A stretch of DNA of 64,000 nucleotides from Terriglobia bacterium (GCA_020073345.1 JAIQFI010000023.1:31541-95540); one strand, 5' to 3'; counted from the stretch's first letter, positions 15,671 through 25,202 are shown. A program made the numbers and translations. The notes: generated from the letters alone by a model not told the origin.

Positions 15671-17371
15671 TCACTTAGCTGAGGGATCGGGTGACTCCCA
15701 AGCCACCTCATAGACCACGGCGTTAGCTGATTGGTAGACTAGCTGGAAGTTCTCCGGAATTTTGCCTGACGTTGGGTCCAGCAGGAAGGAGAACTGCGGC
15801 GGATCGTGCAGTTCCCAATACCGGTCCTCGTGAGCCCGTGTATAGACAAGATAGTCCGCTCTAAGATTCGACTCGTCCATATCAGATGGGTATTTGGGCG
15901 CGTAATGCCGTAAGCGTGCACTCACGTTTTTGTAGTGTACAAGCCCGTCAACCGAGCCGGTGTATTCGAAAGGAGTGGCTAGGTACTTGGCACCCGCGTA
16001 GTAGGCCCGGGCGGGATCAAGTGACATAATTACTTTCGATGCGATTTTAGGATCGTGTGCTTTGAGTGCAAGAGTGATCTCCTCGGCATCGACCAACGAC
16101 CGATAGGATGCGGGCTCGTTATGGTACTCTCTCAGAACTCGCGTACACATCAGTGCGCCGCAGATGAGAACCAGGCCCATCGCCAACCCGCCGCCATGTA
16201 TTGTGTGAAAGCTGATGAATTTACCCTCGAGCCTGCGCAGGTAGCCCAGTAGAAACGCCGCGCTCACGGCGACCACCAATACGATCCACGACAACAAGTA
16301 ATAGGAGTTCAGGTAAGCTTGCGAGACCATAAGTATGGATGCAGCCAGCACGCCAAAGGTCGCGAGTGACTGGTTCAGCTTGAAGCTAAAGAGGCTTTCG
16401 AGCACACCGGGCACCACTAAAAGCGCAAGAGCTCCCGCGGACCCGATCAGTAGGCTGACGGACAGAGGTATGTTCGAAACAATATTGTGAATATGAGCCG
16501 CAGTATGATGAACGATGATATCTTTGAAGCCTCTGATGTTCTGATCACCTGCCCAGCGCCATAAGAACTGCAGCGAGTTGGTATCCCGGCCGAATACGCC
16601 CACGCTAACGTTCAAGTAATTCCAATTGTGAATCGGGGAGCCGTTGTACTTGGCATTGTAATACCACCATGGCGACGAGATCACGGCGAAACCGGCTAAG
16701 AAAGATGCGGTACATGTGGCCGCCTTTTTCAAATTGTGAAAGGGAACCAGAGACAGTGGCAGAAGCACCAGAACGTAACTGGTGTAGCGTGTGAGCGCCG
16801 CGCACGCACAGATTGCACCGGCTAGAAACAATCGGCCGGCCCGGGGTTCCTTGATTGAACGCAAGAAGAACAGCAGCCCGCTGTTGAAAAGCAAGGCATC
16901 CAGCATGTGGTTGTCTGACTGCAATGATTCCTGTATGTACAACGGACTGAACGCCAAATAGATCTGCGTCCAAATGCCGACGTGTTCGTGCGTGCTGAGT
17001 TCGCTGGCTAACTCGTATGCGATCAGCAAGAGCAGTGAGGCAGACAGAATCGAAATGACCTTGCCAGCGAGGAAGCCGCTGCCGAGCAGGCCACCCAAGC
17101 CCATGAGCAAGGAGAACAAGGGGGGATAAAAATGCGAGGCCCATCCGTGGTAACCGCCCCCTGAAATAAGCTCTTTGCCGCTGAAGTATTCCATGACGCC
17201 GGTCCACTCACTGAAAATCCCGTGCACGGGAGCCAGCAACAAGAGCGTTACGCCATAGAGCAGCGGCACGTAAACACGTCGATACCGCCCCAGCCGCATC
17301 ATGAAGGAGTCGTCCTTCATAGACAATGACCTACTGTCTGGTAGGTCTTGTGATTCAGGAATCGGTATCAC
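15671..17371 (-). CDS. GT-C glycosyltransferase (GT39/ArnT-like)
   Basis: A 566-residue polytopic membrane protein with roughly ten to twelve hydrophobic segments and a C-terminal periplasmic-type domain. Near the N-terminus, after the first membrane span, the sequence HGIFSEWTGVMEYFSG and then HFYPPLFSLLMGLGG resembles the first periplasmic loop of GT-C enzymes, where an acidic catalytic residue lies. Such enzymes use polyprenyl-phosphate sugars as donors. Its GTG start overlaps the stop of the upstream HAD-UbiA gene (GTGA), so the two are translationally coupled. UbiA-type enzymes make polyprenyl-phosphate pentoses in mycobacteria, so this pair plausibly makes and uses a lipid-linked donor. 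The donor identity is inference. Confidence 0.8.
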   Translation of the reverse strand: MIPIPESQDLPDSRSLSMKDDSFMMRLGRYRRVYVPLLYGVTLLLLAPVHGIFSEWTGVMEYFSGKELISGGGYHGWASHFYPPLFSLLMGLGGLLGSGFLAGKVISILSASLLLLIAYELASELSTHEHVGIWTQIYLAFSPLYIQESLQSDNHMLDALLFNSGLLFFLRSIKEPRAGRLFLAGAICACAALTRYTSYVLVLLPLSLVPFHNLKKAATCTASFLAGFAVISSPWWYYNAKYNGSPIHNWNYLNVSVGVFGRDTNSLQFLWRWAGDQNIRGFKDIIVHHTAAHIHNIVSNIPLSVSLLIGSAGALALLVVPGVLESLFSFKLNQSLATFGVLAASILMVSQAYLNSYYLLSWIVLVVAVSAAFLLGYLRRLEGKFISFHTIHGGGLAMGLVLICGALMCTRVLREYHNEPASYRSLVDAEEITLALKAHDPKIASKVIMSLDPARAYYAGAKYLATPFEYTGSVDGLVHYKNVSARLRHYAPKYPSDMDESNLRADYLVYTRAHEDRYWELHDPPQFSFLLDPTSGKIPENFQLVYQSANAVVYEVAWESPDPSAK

Positions 17372-18831
17372 GGACTCACGAGTTTGGAAAGGTTGGAATT
17401 AGCCAACAACATGGCGAGCAGGATCAGCACTGCCACCAGCCAGGACACCCAGTCCTTTCCGGCGAACACAATCGGGTCGTCGTGGATATGACCGCGTATC
17501 GTCGAAAGCCAGAGGCGGCATTGCCAGAATAGAATCAGGACGACTTGTGCCCATAGAAGCTCAGGCGAACGGTAGTTCTGGGTGACGGTCGGACTCTGGA
17601 CGTAAAGCGCAAGCACCAGGCAGGAAACGAAGCTGGAAGAGATGCCCATGGCCTGCAGAGTAAAAATGTCTCCTGGGCGATAGCCGCGCGATGAGTTGAC
17701 CCGAGCCTGCTCTTGCAACAATAGGAGTTCCGAAACACGCTTGATGGTCGCCAGACTGAAAAACAGGAAGCAGGAGAAACTGAAAAGCCAGAAAGAAACG
17801 AAGTGACCGCTCACGACGCCGCCGGCTAACAGACGGACAGAATAGATGGCAGCAAGCAGAAACAAATCGACCAGGGGAAAACGCTTGAGACCGATCGAGT
17901 AGACGAACGAGGCGATTCCATACAGAAGTACTTCTGGCAGCACTTTGAGCGCCACGGCGATGGCGATCGCTGCCGCTAAACCGACCGGCACGGCCCCGAA
18001 CGACAGACTGAGCGGGAAGTCTCCGGAGGCGAGTGGGCGCTTTCTTTTTATGGGATGCAGCCTATCCGACTCGAGATCGACAATGTCGTTGAAGACATAC
18101 AGGACGGACGCCATAAGACTGAGGGCAACGAAAAGGCCGGCGCAGCGAATCCAGGCGGTCCGGTCAGAGAGGGCGTTCGCCGTCACGATGGGCACAAACA
18201 CGAGCAGGTTCTTGCACCATTGATAGGGACGCAGGAGGCGGATGAAACTCCGAATGCGCGATCCGCGGGGAAGGTGGGCTTCCACGGAGGTGAATGCGGC
18301 GATGCGGTTGGCCTGGCGACGGCTCATACCCACGATGACCGCCGAGCTGGCCGACCGCCAGATAGCGATGTCGGATCGGGCATTGCCGACATAGGAGAAA
18401 CGGTACGCCCCGAACCGCGCACGCAGCACTTCAGCCTTACCTTCTCCGCTGAGATTGTGAACGCCGTCGGAAGCGATGACTTCATCGAAAATAGCGAGGT
18501 GAGTAGCAGTTTGCATCGCGATTTTGCGGTCGGCTCCCGTGGCCAGTACGATCTTCCGCCCGTTCCCTCGGGCGTTGTGAAGCAATTGGAGGACGCCGTT
18601 GTGGAACGGCAATGCCGCACTGTTCAGCGTCACTCGCTTTGAAATCTCAGCTTTAAAGGAGGCCTTACCCCTCAGAAGCCACAGCGGCAGCCGCAGGAGG
18701 AGCCAAGGTCTCCGCAGGGCGGCGGCTAGGCACTCGTAGAGAGAATCAGAACGTAGAAGCGTACCATCGAGATCCACGCACAACGGGGCAAGAGCCGCTC
18801 CAGTGGCCGAACCCTCAGCTCTTGTTTGCAT
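17368..18831 (-). CDS. HAD phosphatase-UbiA prenyltransferase fusion
   Basis: The N-terminal ~200 residues are a HAD hydrolase: motif I VDLDGTLLRSDSL, motif II VLATGAD, a conserved lysine, then FSYVGNARSDIAIW as motif IV. The C-terminal ~280 residues are a membrane UbiA domain: LRPYQWCKNLLVFVP, the aspartate-rich VFNDIVDLESDR with HPIKRKRPLASG, and eight or so hydrophobic helices. This layout matches the decaprenyl-phosphate phosphoribosyltransferase family, where a phosphatase domain would remove the 5-phosphate after transfer of phosphoribose to the lipid. A single chain could therefore supply polyprenyl-phosphate-pentose to the GT-C enzyme encoded next. The pathway is inferred from family and context. 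Confidence 0.85.
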   Translation of the reverse strand: MQTRAEGSATGAALAPLCVDLDGTLLRSDSLYECLAAALRRPWLLLRLPLWLLRGKASFKAEISKRVTLNSAALPFHNGVLQLLHNARGNGRKIVLATGADRKIAMQTATHLAIFDEVIASDGVHNLSGEGKAEVLRARFGAYRFSYVGNARSDIAIWRSASSAVIVGMSRRQANRIAAFTSVEAHLPRGSRIRSFIRLLRPYQWCKNLLVFVPIVTANALSDRTAWIRCAGLFVALSLMASVLYVFNDIVDLESDRLHPIKRKRPLASGDFPLSLSFGAVPVGLAAAIAIAVALKVLPEVLLYGIASFVYSIGLKRFPLVDLFLLAAIYSVRLLAGGVVSGHFVSFWLFSFSCFLFFSLATIKRVSELLLLQEQARVNSSRGYRPGDIFTLQAMGISSSFVSCLVLALYVQSPTVTQNYRSPELLWAQVVLILFWQCRLWLSTIRGHIHDDPIVFAGKDWVSWLVAVLILLAMLLANSNLSKLVSP

Positions 18832-18852
18832 ATAGGGACGATTACGGGAAGG

Positions 18853-19404
18853 CTACGGCTTCTGACGCACTACGCTAGCTTCAAAGTCGGGAAACGCACG
18901 GTCCCGCTCCGAAATCACTTTCACTTCGCTGGGCCAGGTGATCCCGAATTCCGGATCATTCCACCGCACGCCGCGCGCCGATTCTGGATGGTAGAACTCG
19001 GACATCTGGTAGAAGACTTCGGTTTCGTCCTCTAGCGTGAGAAACCCGTGCGCACAGCCTTCCGGCACGTACATCATGTTGCGATTAGCGGCGGATAGCA
19101 GCACGGCGATCCACTGTCGGAACGTGGGAGACTCGGGGCGGAGGTCCAGTACCACGTCATAAATCGCGCCGCTGGTGCAACGCACTACCTTAGCCTCGGC
19201 GAAGGGAGGCGCTTGATAATGCATGCCTCGCAACGTGCCCTTTCGCGCATTGAATGAAATGCTACACTGCACGAGGTTGGGATTGAGGCCGTTGTTTCGG
19301 AAGTCTTCTTGGCACCAGCAGCGCGCGAAGAACCCTCGCTCATCGGGAATGCTTTCGAGGCCGATCTCGAAAACTCCGGGCAGCTTGGTGTGACGAAACG
19401 TCAT
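18853..19404 (-). CDS. rfbC: dTDP-4-dehydrorhamnose 3,5-epimerase-like protein
   Basis: A cupin of 183 residues, the normal size for RmlC. The start LPGVFEIGLESIPDERGFFARCW, the catalytic-histidine strand TLRGMHYQAPP, and CAHGFLTLEDETEVFYQMSEFYHP are all family hallmarks. RmlC epimerises C3 and C5 of dTDP-4-keto-6-deoxyglucose on the way to rhamnose and related sugars. RmlA, RmlB and RmlD are not present in this window, so they must be elsewhere or this member serves another 4-keto sugar. It lies 21 nt before the HAD-UbiA gene. Confidence 0.9.
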   Translation of the reverse strand: MTFRHTKLPGVFEIGLESIPDERGFFARCWCQEDFRNNGLNPNLVQCSISFNARKGTLRGMHYQAPPFAEAKVVRCTSGAIYDVVLDLRPESPTFRQWIAVLLSAANRNMMYVPEGCAHGFLTLEDETEVFYQMSEFYHPESARGVRWNDPEFGITWPSEVKVISERDRAFPDFEASVVRQKP

Positions 19405-19509
19405 GACGAATCAGCGGTCAGCCTGCGCAGAGACAGCAGGGCGCTCCATGAGTGCCGAAACTCGGCGCTGTGTCCGACGCGCCGGGCTACCGAGATTCAA
19501 TCTCGTGGA

Positions 19510-20847
19510 TTATCCACGACTCGATTCTTTGCTGGCAACCTCCCGACTCGCGATCTCCCTGGGGTTCGTTGGTTGCTTACGCTGGAACTGTGTCCACAGG
19601 TAGTGGTGCATAGAATAAACGAAACTCCTGTTTGGCCAAGGCCGGAGGAGTTCTTCGCTTAACTCGGGTTCTCCCCAGGGAACATCCTGGAAACTGGACT
19701 GCAACAACTCGCTGTTGGAAATCCAGGCCTGTGGGAAGTAGGCGATTAGATCGTTGTGGGTAACCGGTGGTAGCTCTTGGAGCGGTTTACCAGACAATTG
19801 CGCCAACAGCTCACCAATTAAATCTCGTCCTTTTCCAAGCCGCAGATGGCAAAGCGGTGTGCAACGAGGATTCATTTCGATGAGATAGGTCTCGCCACCG
19901 CCTTCCTCAATCACGAAATCCAAACCAAAGAAGCCAGACAGACTCAGCCGTCGCGCAATGCGTTCAGCCGCGACCATCATTTCAGGGTTGTTGACCACCC
20001 GCACCACACTGGCCGGGCCAGTGGACCCGGTTGCGCTGACCACGTCAACACCGACTCCAGCTAATACACGGCCCTCCCAGCACACGACGGCGCAGTTCGC
20101 AGGACGGCCCTGAATATATGCCTGTGCGATCACTGCCGGCTTCGACCGCCGCCACCACGGCCGCAGCAAAAATGGGTCCCGATTAACGATGAGCCGCTTG
20201 ACGATCCGCGCGGTTCTATATAACTTCCGGGCATCCCAGAAAAACCGCTCGGCCGCCACAGGGGTCTGAACAATCTCCACACCAAGGCCGCCTGACGTGC
20301 CATCTATTTTCATCACCCAGGGAAAGCCCGGTCCTCCTTTAAGGTGCTCCAGATCGCCAAGTGCATTGATCGCATACGTTTCGGGCACCCGCAGGCCCAT
20401 CTCGCGGGCGATTTTCAGAAATTCGTAGCGGGACGACACAATTGGGAAGCCATCGACCGCGCCCAACGAGCGCGAGAGTAGGGCCGCGATATCGTCTCTC
20501 CCTTGCAGACTCGCGCGCGCGTACAATTCATGCAAATACTCGACACTGCGGTCATCGCACGGGATCACGATAGCGGGGTCGGATGCCTCGATCGCTGTTT
20601 GTAGTGAGTCGAGCGGATGCAGACTGCTGAAGTGCATCGTTTCGGCAATGGCCCGCGTTTTTAAAGCAGGGTGACGATTGGGGCATAGCACCGAAACAGT
20701 AGCGCCTGCCCTGGACAGGCCGATAGCAAGCCGCGCAGATGTCGCCCACCGCGCGGTGTCCGTCAGCAACACTCTTATAGGAGCGTCCACTTTGCCCGAA
20801 TTGTAATCCACACTACTACGCACAGATCGAATGTTAGACAGAATCAA
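19510..20847 (-). CDS. ATP-grasp ligase of unknown substrate
   Basis: A carbamoyl-phosphate-synthase-like ATP-grasp protein of up to 445 residues. After a Rossmann-like preATP-grasp domain (RVLLTDTARWATSARLAIGL), the ATP-binding region has PWVMKIDGTSGGLGVEIV, an AYIQGRPANCAVVCWEG strand, and metal ligands in FFGLDFVIEEGGGETYLIE followed by MNPRCTP. ATP-grasp enzymes join a carboxylate to an amine or similar nucleophile via an acyl-phosphate. In a glycan locus this could attach an amino acid or other acid to a sugar; that is speculation. The start is uncertain: the first possible codon is TTG at 20847, and GTG codons at 20823, 20811 and 20790 are alternatives. Confidence 0.78.
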   Translation of the reverse strand: MILSNIRSVRSSVDYNSGKVDAPIRVLLTDTARWATSARLAIGLSRAGATVSVLCPNRHPALKTRAIAETMHFSSLHPLDSLQTAIEASDPAIVIPCDDRSVEYLHELYARASLQGRDDIAALLSRSLGAVDGFPIVSSRYEFLKIAREMGLRVPETYAINALGDLEHLKGGPGFPWVMKIDGTSGGLGVEIVQTPVAAERFFWDARKLYRTARIVKRLIVNRDPFLLRPWWRRSKPAVIAQAYIQGRPANCAVVCWEGRVLAGVGVDVVSATGSTGPASVVRVVNNPEMMVAAERIARRLSLSGFFGLDFVIEEGGGETYLIEMNPRCTPLCHLRLGKGRDLIGELLAQLSGKPLQELPPVTHNDLIAYFPQAWISNSELLQSSFQDVPWGEPELSEELLRPWPNRSFVYSMHHYLWTQFQRKQPTNPREIASREVASKESSRG

Positions 20848-21004
20848 CCAGCTCTTGGCTATCGAGAGGTCATCCGCTTGGTATCCCCATCGACGCGCGG
20901 GCCTACTGGGGATATATCGTCACTTTGTCCTTAATCCTGTAAGTGCTCTTGCTTCTGGTCGTCGGACTATGGACACGTAAGCGCGAAGTACTCGTCTCGA
21001 CGGC

Positions 21005-21136
21005 CTACTTGGGGCGCGATCGCAACCAAGGCTGTTTTTCCTTAAAGTAAACGATTACGTGCTCGGCGGCCAACGCGAGTTTCGGCGCGCCGGTCGCGGC
21101 GATCCGATCCGAAGTACGTCCCCGCCGGTCGTGCAT
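21005..21136 (-). CDS. Possible small ORF after carbamoyltransferase
   Basis: A 43-codon ORF (MHDRRGRTSDRIAATGAPKL ... KEKQPWLRSRPK) whose ATG lies 2 nt past the stop of the carbamoyltransferase gene. It is very basic and has no membrane segment or recognisable domain. Spacing would suit translational coupling, but there is no other support. It may be the 5' relic of a lost gene in the 290-bp gap that follows. I see nothing else in 20848-21004. Confidence 0.25.
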   Translation of the reverse strand: MHDRRGRTSDRIAATGAPKLALAAEHVIVYFKEKQPWLRSRPK

Positions 21137-21138
21137 CG

Positions 21139-22845
21139 CTAGGTCTCCTTTCGAACTTCGAAGGACTCCAGAAAGAGAACGTCCACGGCTCCGCGCTTCA
21201 GCTCGCTGAGGGTGTCCGCGGGTGACCCGACGATGGGTTCTTCGTGCTTGTTAAAGCTCGTGTTGATTGCCAGCGGAAGACCAGTCTTGCGCTTGTACGC
21301 CGAAAGGGCCGCGTGCACATAGGGATCGACATCCTTCGCCACGGTTTGCGGGCGCGCCGTGCCGTCAAGGTGCACAACGCCTGGAGCCTTCTCCTTGCAC
21401 AGCGGCGTACAGCGCATGCAGATGGTCATAAACTTCGCCGGGTATTTCATCCCCTCATAGTGTATGAAGTAGTCCGGAGCGTCCTCCTCCAAAATAATAG
21501 GCGCGAACGGCATGAACTCCGTCCGGGCTAGCCGCTGGTTCAGCCAGTCCATCATGGTGGTATCCGTAGGCTCGGCGAGAATGCTCCGATGCCCGAGCGC
21601 GCGGGGACCGAACTCCATCCGACCCTGGAAGATTCCGACCACTTCTTTTCTCGCCAGCGCGTCGCCGATCGCGTCCGCCGGATCGTCCAGTTTCTTCCAC
21701 ATCACGCCGGGTGTTGCTTTGAGCTCCGCTTCGATCCGACCCTCGCTCCACTGGTCGCCCCAATAGAGATCACGAATCTCCTCCTGGGGGAGGCCTTCGT
21801 TGCTGCCCAGATACAAATGGGCACTGCCCATCGCGATCCCGCCGTCTCCCATATGCGGAAACACGAAGACTGACTCGACGCCCGGAATTTCGCGAATGAC
21901 AAGATTCGTTCGCACGTTCGCGAAAGTGCCTCCCGCCAAGGCGAGGTGTGGGATCTTGAACTTCTCGTAGGCTTGCATCACCGTACACCGAAAGACCTCG
22001 TCCAGGATACGCTGGGCGCCTGAAGAAAGCTCCTGAATGTCGAGGTGCTCCACTTTCTTGTGGACAAGCTGAAAAAGATCGTTGAACGCGCGCTGGCTAC
22101 GATTTTCGAGGCCGCCCGTCCTTGCGCAGAATCCGAACAGTTCCGAGAGGATGGCGTAGGCTTCATCGCCAGACGAGTAGGCTGCCAGTCCGGTGATCTT
22201 TCCGCCGTGACGCTCGGGATTGAAGCCGCAGATCTGAGTGATAATCTCCCAGAAGACTCCCGCCGAGTTGAGCTTGGAGAACGTGGCGTGCTGTGTCAGC
22301 TTGCCATTCCGGCCAAGGTAGACTCCACCGGAAATTCCGTCGCCTCCGCCATCGGACGAAATCACCAGCGCGTCCCGTTTCCCGGAGGCATAGTAAGCAG
22401 ACGCCGCGTGGGAAAGATGGTGATTCATGAAGTGCACGGGCGCCGTGATACCCTGGTTCTTCAGGTTCACCTTCAGCTCTTCCTTGTTCTGCGCCATGAG
22501 TTTCATGAGTTGGAGCGAGCCGTAAGCGGCCGCTTCCGTGTTCATCATCGGCCCGAACGACCGTACAAGCACGGAGTAAACCTTCTGATGCAGGCGAGGC
22601 TCCGCCTTGTAGTCATAGGCGGCTTCCGAATCCTCTACCATCGCCTCAAACCCCACCGTCACGGCATCGATGTCCCGCGGCTGCACGCCGGTGTGCTGGT
22701 ACATGCGTTCGAGCGCTAAATACGGGAACCCGAAATGCAGCTTCCGCCGCGAATAGCGCTCCTCGTTTGCCGCGAAAAGGACCTTTCCGCCGTCGAGAAG
22801 CGCGACACCGCTATCCTTACCGTCGTGGACTCCGAGAACCAACAT
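21139..22845 (-). CDS. NodU/TobZ-family O-carbamoyltransferase
   Basis: A complete 568-residue carbamoyltransferase. It has the N-terminal Kae1-like domain (LGVHDGKDSGVALLDGGKV, then the metal-binding NHHLSHAASAYYASG and SSDGGGDG). The carbamoyl-transfer part has VGIFQGRMEFGPRALGHRSI, and the C-terminal domain has LAINTSFNKHEEPIVGSPADT. These enzymes activate carbamoyl phosphate with ATP and carbamoylate a hydroxyl of a sugar or antibiotic. It is only distantly similar to the second intact copy at 40449-42311, so the two probably modify different positions. The ATG has AGGA 7 nt upstream, preceded by an AT-rich stretch with repeated CTTTAT units (22848-22872). Confidence 0.93.
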   Translation of the reverse strand: MLVLGVHDGKDSGVALLDGGKVLFAANEERYSRRKLHFGFPYLALERMYQHTGVQPRDIDAVTVGFEAMVEDSEAAYDYKAEPRLHQKVYSVLVRSFGPMMNTEAAAYGSLQLMKLMAQNKEELKVNLKNQGITAPVHFMNHHLSHAASAYYASGKRDALVISSDGGGDGISGGVYLGRNGKLTQHATFSKLNSAGVFWEIITQICGFNPERHGGKITGLAAYSSGDEAYAILSELFGFCARTGGLENRSQRAFNDLFQLVHKKVEHLDIQELSSGAQRILDEVFRCTVMQAYEKFKIPHLALAGGTFANVRTNLVIREIPGVESVFVFPHMGDGGIAMGSAHLYLGSNEGLPQEEIRDLYWGDQWSEGRIEAELKATPGVMWKKLDDPADAIGDALARKEVVGIFQGRMEFGPRALGHRSILAEPTDTTMMDWLNQRLARTEFMPFAPIILEEDAPDYFIHYEGMKYPAKFMTICMRCTPLCKEKAPGVVHLDGTARPQTVAKDVDPYVHAALSAYKRKTGLPLAINTSFNKHEEPIVGSPADTLSELKRGAVDVLFLESFEVRKET

Positions 22846-22906
22846 GCTTAATCCTTTATCCTTTATGCTTTGTCGTTAGATTTGTGATCACCGGCGTGGT
22901 TGCAGA

Positions 22907-23854
22907 CTACGAGGTGGCTTTCGAAGGGTAGACCTTCCCTGGCGCGGCCTCTTCCCGGTAGAACCGAGCCACGTCGCGGGGTAGTGCGGACCAGAAGGTG
23001 CCCTCATACCGGTTCTGGATATACGTGATCAACTCGGCGTAATAGCGGGCCGGGAATTCGTCGCGGGCAGGTGCATCATCACCGAAGCACATGTAATCCG
23101 GATGGGTGTTCACGAGCACCATCCCGCCGCGCTCGGCCACCCAGTCCACCTTCTGCTTCCAGATTTCGTTGGTTTCGCGGAGCACCACGAACAGGTTGAA
23201 ATCCTGCACCAGCGTGTACGGAAGCTCCACATACCCGCTCCCACCCGGGCCCGGCACCCAGAACGGGAAGATGGTACCGACGCCCTCGGGTTGCGGCTCG
23301 AACGGATCAGTGTCGAACGTGGAGGCATCGTATTCGACGCCCAATTCCTGCAACCACTCCAGGTTGTGGTGGAAGTACGGCGAGCGGAACCCGGCCGCCT
23401 TCCATTCGTCCAGATACGCCCGGATGCGTACCGCTCTCCGGCTAAATTCCTCCCGGGAAGAGTACAACTTTCCATCGTGCTTCAATCCGTGAACACCGAT
23501 TTCGAAACCCGCGCTCTCGATTTTCCGCCGAAAGCCCTCCGACAGCCGGTATTCGCCTTCCGGCACGAAATTAAATGATGAGCGGAAGCCGAGCTGCGAC
23601 TCGAGGTTCATCAACTGTTCTACGCGCCCCAATCCTTTGAGGCCTTCGACGTCATGTGTGAGAACTACACTAAAACGCTTGCCCTCGGGCCACCCCGGCC
23701 AGCCGGGAGGAACCGCGCCGGCTTTCTCGTCGATGGGCCATACCTTAGCGTGAGTTGCTCGTTTGGCATTCGCCCGCACCCGGCGCAGCGCCGTCCGCGC
23801 ACCCCACGGTAAGAGTGGCTTGAGAGCGTAATAAACTCGGTTGAGATGATTCAT
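22907..23854 (-). CDS. NodB-type polysaccharide deacetylase-like protein
   Basis: The NodB fold is indicated by SVVLTHDVEGLKG (motif 1, with one aspartate of the usual TFDD pair replaced by His-Asp), FEIGVHGLKHDGKLY (motif 2, HXXXH-type zinc ligands), FRSPYFHHNLEWL (motif 3), and MVLVNTHPDYM (motif 5 histidine). The substitution HD for DD resembles the family that also includes the protein at 49494. The role would be removing acyl groups from amino sugars or lipid-linked intermediates. No signal peptide is evident, so it may act in the cytoplasm, unlike classical secreted deacetylases. It lies 61 nt before the carbamoyltransferase. Confidence 0.8.
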   Translation of the reverse strand: MNHLNRVYYALKPLLPWGARTALRRVRANAKRATHAKVWPIDEKAGAVPPGWPGWPEGKRFSVVLTHDVEGLKGLGRVEQLMNLESQLGFRSSFNFVPEGEYRLSEGFRRKIESAGFEIGVHGLKHDGKLYSSREEFSRRAVRIRAYLDEWKAAGFRSPYFHHNLEWLQELGVEYDASTFDTDPFEPQPEGVGTIFPFWVPGPGGSGYVELPYTLVQDFNLFVVLRETNEIWKQKVDWVAERGGMVLVNTHPDYMCFGDDAPARDEFPARYYAELITYIQNRYEGTFWSALPRDVARFYREEAAPGKVYPSKATS

Positions 23855-23954
23855 AGCTTTCAGCGGCCTCTGACAGGGACCGCTGGAGCGATGGAACCGG
23901 GACGGCGCCCGTCTGCCATTTTGACCGAAAACTGCGCGCCTTGTTGTACCGGCG

Positions 23955-25202
23955 CTAATTAGACTCTGTATTGCTTGGTGCGTTCACGAGGGTCAAATCG
24001 CCCTTTGCCAGACTGCGGGAAGCGGATCTCGCGAGGTGATGGGAGAGGCGTCTTGCGGCGAAGCCCGCCCCACACGCAAAGCGCAATACAGGTCCAAAGG
24101 TGTTCGCCGCAAGGATGCCTAGAAAATATAGATCTGGTATGGAAGACTCAAAATTCGACGAAAGGACAGGCGTTTCCTCAACGGAAGCTATTCTGGCTAA
24201 GACATTCTGATTGAAGAAGGTGATCCGGCGAAGATCTACCTTGTAGCCGGTTGCTGCGATGACGTGGTCGGCCGACACCACGCGCCGGGCGCCCGCACTG
24301 TCCGTGAGCTCGAGGCTCACTCGGTTGTTTCGAGCTTCCACCTTCGTGATGCCGACTCCCGTGTGGAATGCTACTTTTCCAACAACTTCGTCCTTAGTAA
24401 ACCAGCAGGGAGCTGGACCGAGGATTTTTCGCACGGCCTCCAGGCGAATGGATTCAGGCAACTGCCGGAACAGCAAAGGCGCCTCGGTACAGAAGACCGA
24501 CTGCCAACCTGGCCCAATCGTTGTCATTGGAGCACGAAATCGTTTTAAGAGAGGCCGGGGAAGCCGCGGCGCGCCCTGAAATCGAATCTCCGGTTTCCGA
24601 GCAATGACTTGAACCGAAGCTCCGTTCTGATGGAGGATCGCTGCCAGATCCAGGGCCGATGCACCCGCACCGACCACAGCCACTTCACGTCCCTTGAAGC
24701 GGTCAACGGTATTATGCTTCCTGCTATGCGTTACGAATTCTTCTGAGAGCGCGGAGAGACGTGACGGGACTTGTGCGAAGTAACTCAGGCCAACGGCGAT
24801 CACTACTTTCTTTGCGGCGACCACCTCTCCGTTGTCGAGACAAATCTTAAACCCCACGGACTCTCGACTCAACGACGTAACCAGCTTGTTTTCCAGGTTC
24901 GGAACGAATCTCTGTTGAAACTCGAGTCCGTAAGAACTAAACGTCTCTAAGGGCACCGGCAGACCTACATCCTGATACGGGAGGCCTTTCGCCTGGCAAT
25001 ACTTCTCCAACGTCAGCTCCGACTTCGGGTCATAAAGGCAAGATGCGAATCCTTCCGATTTCAACCTCATGCCCTTGGGCATGTGGTTCAACCAAGTGCT
25101 CATCGCGTGGCCGAAGATGCGGAAATCCACGCCCCTTGCCTTGAGGTGAGCCGCCACAGACAGGCCATACGGCCCTGCTCCAATGATTGCTACGTCGGTC
25201 AT
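23955..25202 (-). CDS. FAD/NAD(P)-dependent monooxygenase-like flavoprotein
   Basis: The N-terminal FAD-binding fingerprint is VAIIGAGPYGLSVAAHL. A second dinucleotide motif, VAVVGAGASALDLAAIL at about residue 175, should bind NAD(P)H. The C-terminal ATG-type motif is VIAATGYKVDL. The order and the 415-residue length fit flavin N-hydroxylating or Baeyer-Villiger-like monooxygenases and related oxidoreductases. In glycan loci such proteins might oxidise an amino sugar or side chain; no substrate is readable. The start is ATG at 25202. It lies 100 nt from the next gene. Confidence 0.78.
   Translation of the reverse strand: MTDVAIIGAGPYGLSVAAHLKARGVDFRIFGHAMSTWLNHMPKGMRLKSEGFASCLYDPKSELTLEKYCQAKGLPYQDVGLPVPLETFSSYGLEFQQRFVPNLENKLVTSLSRESVGFKICLDNGEVVAAKKVVIAVGLSYFAQVPSRLSALSEEFVTHSRKHNTVDRFKGREVAVVGAGASALDLAAILHQNGASVQVIARKPEIRFQGAPRLPRPLLKRFRAPMTTIGPGWQSVFCTEAPLLFRQLPESIRLEAVRKILGPAPCWFTKDEVVGKVAFHTGVGITKVEARNNRVSLELTDSAGARRVVSADHVIAATGYKVDLRRITFFNQNVLARIASVEETPVLSSNFESSIPDLYFLGILAANTFGPVLRFACGAGFAARRLSHHLARSASRSLAKGDLTLVNAPSNTESN

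Noticed and set aside
22045..22719. 224-residue plus-strand ORF opposite a carbamoyltransferase
   Set aside because: Antisense shadow of an unmistakable enzyme gene.
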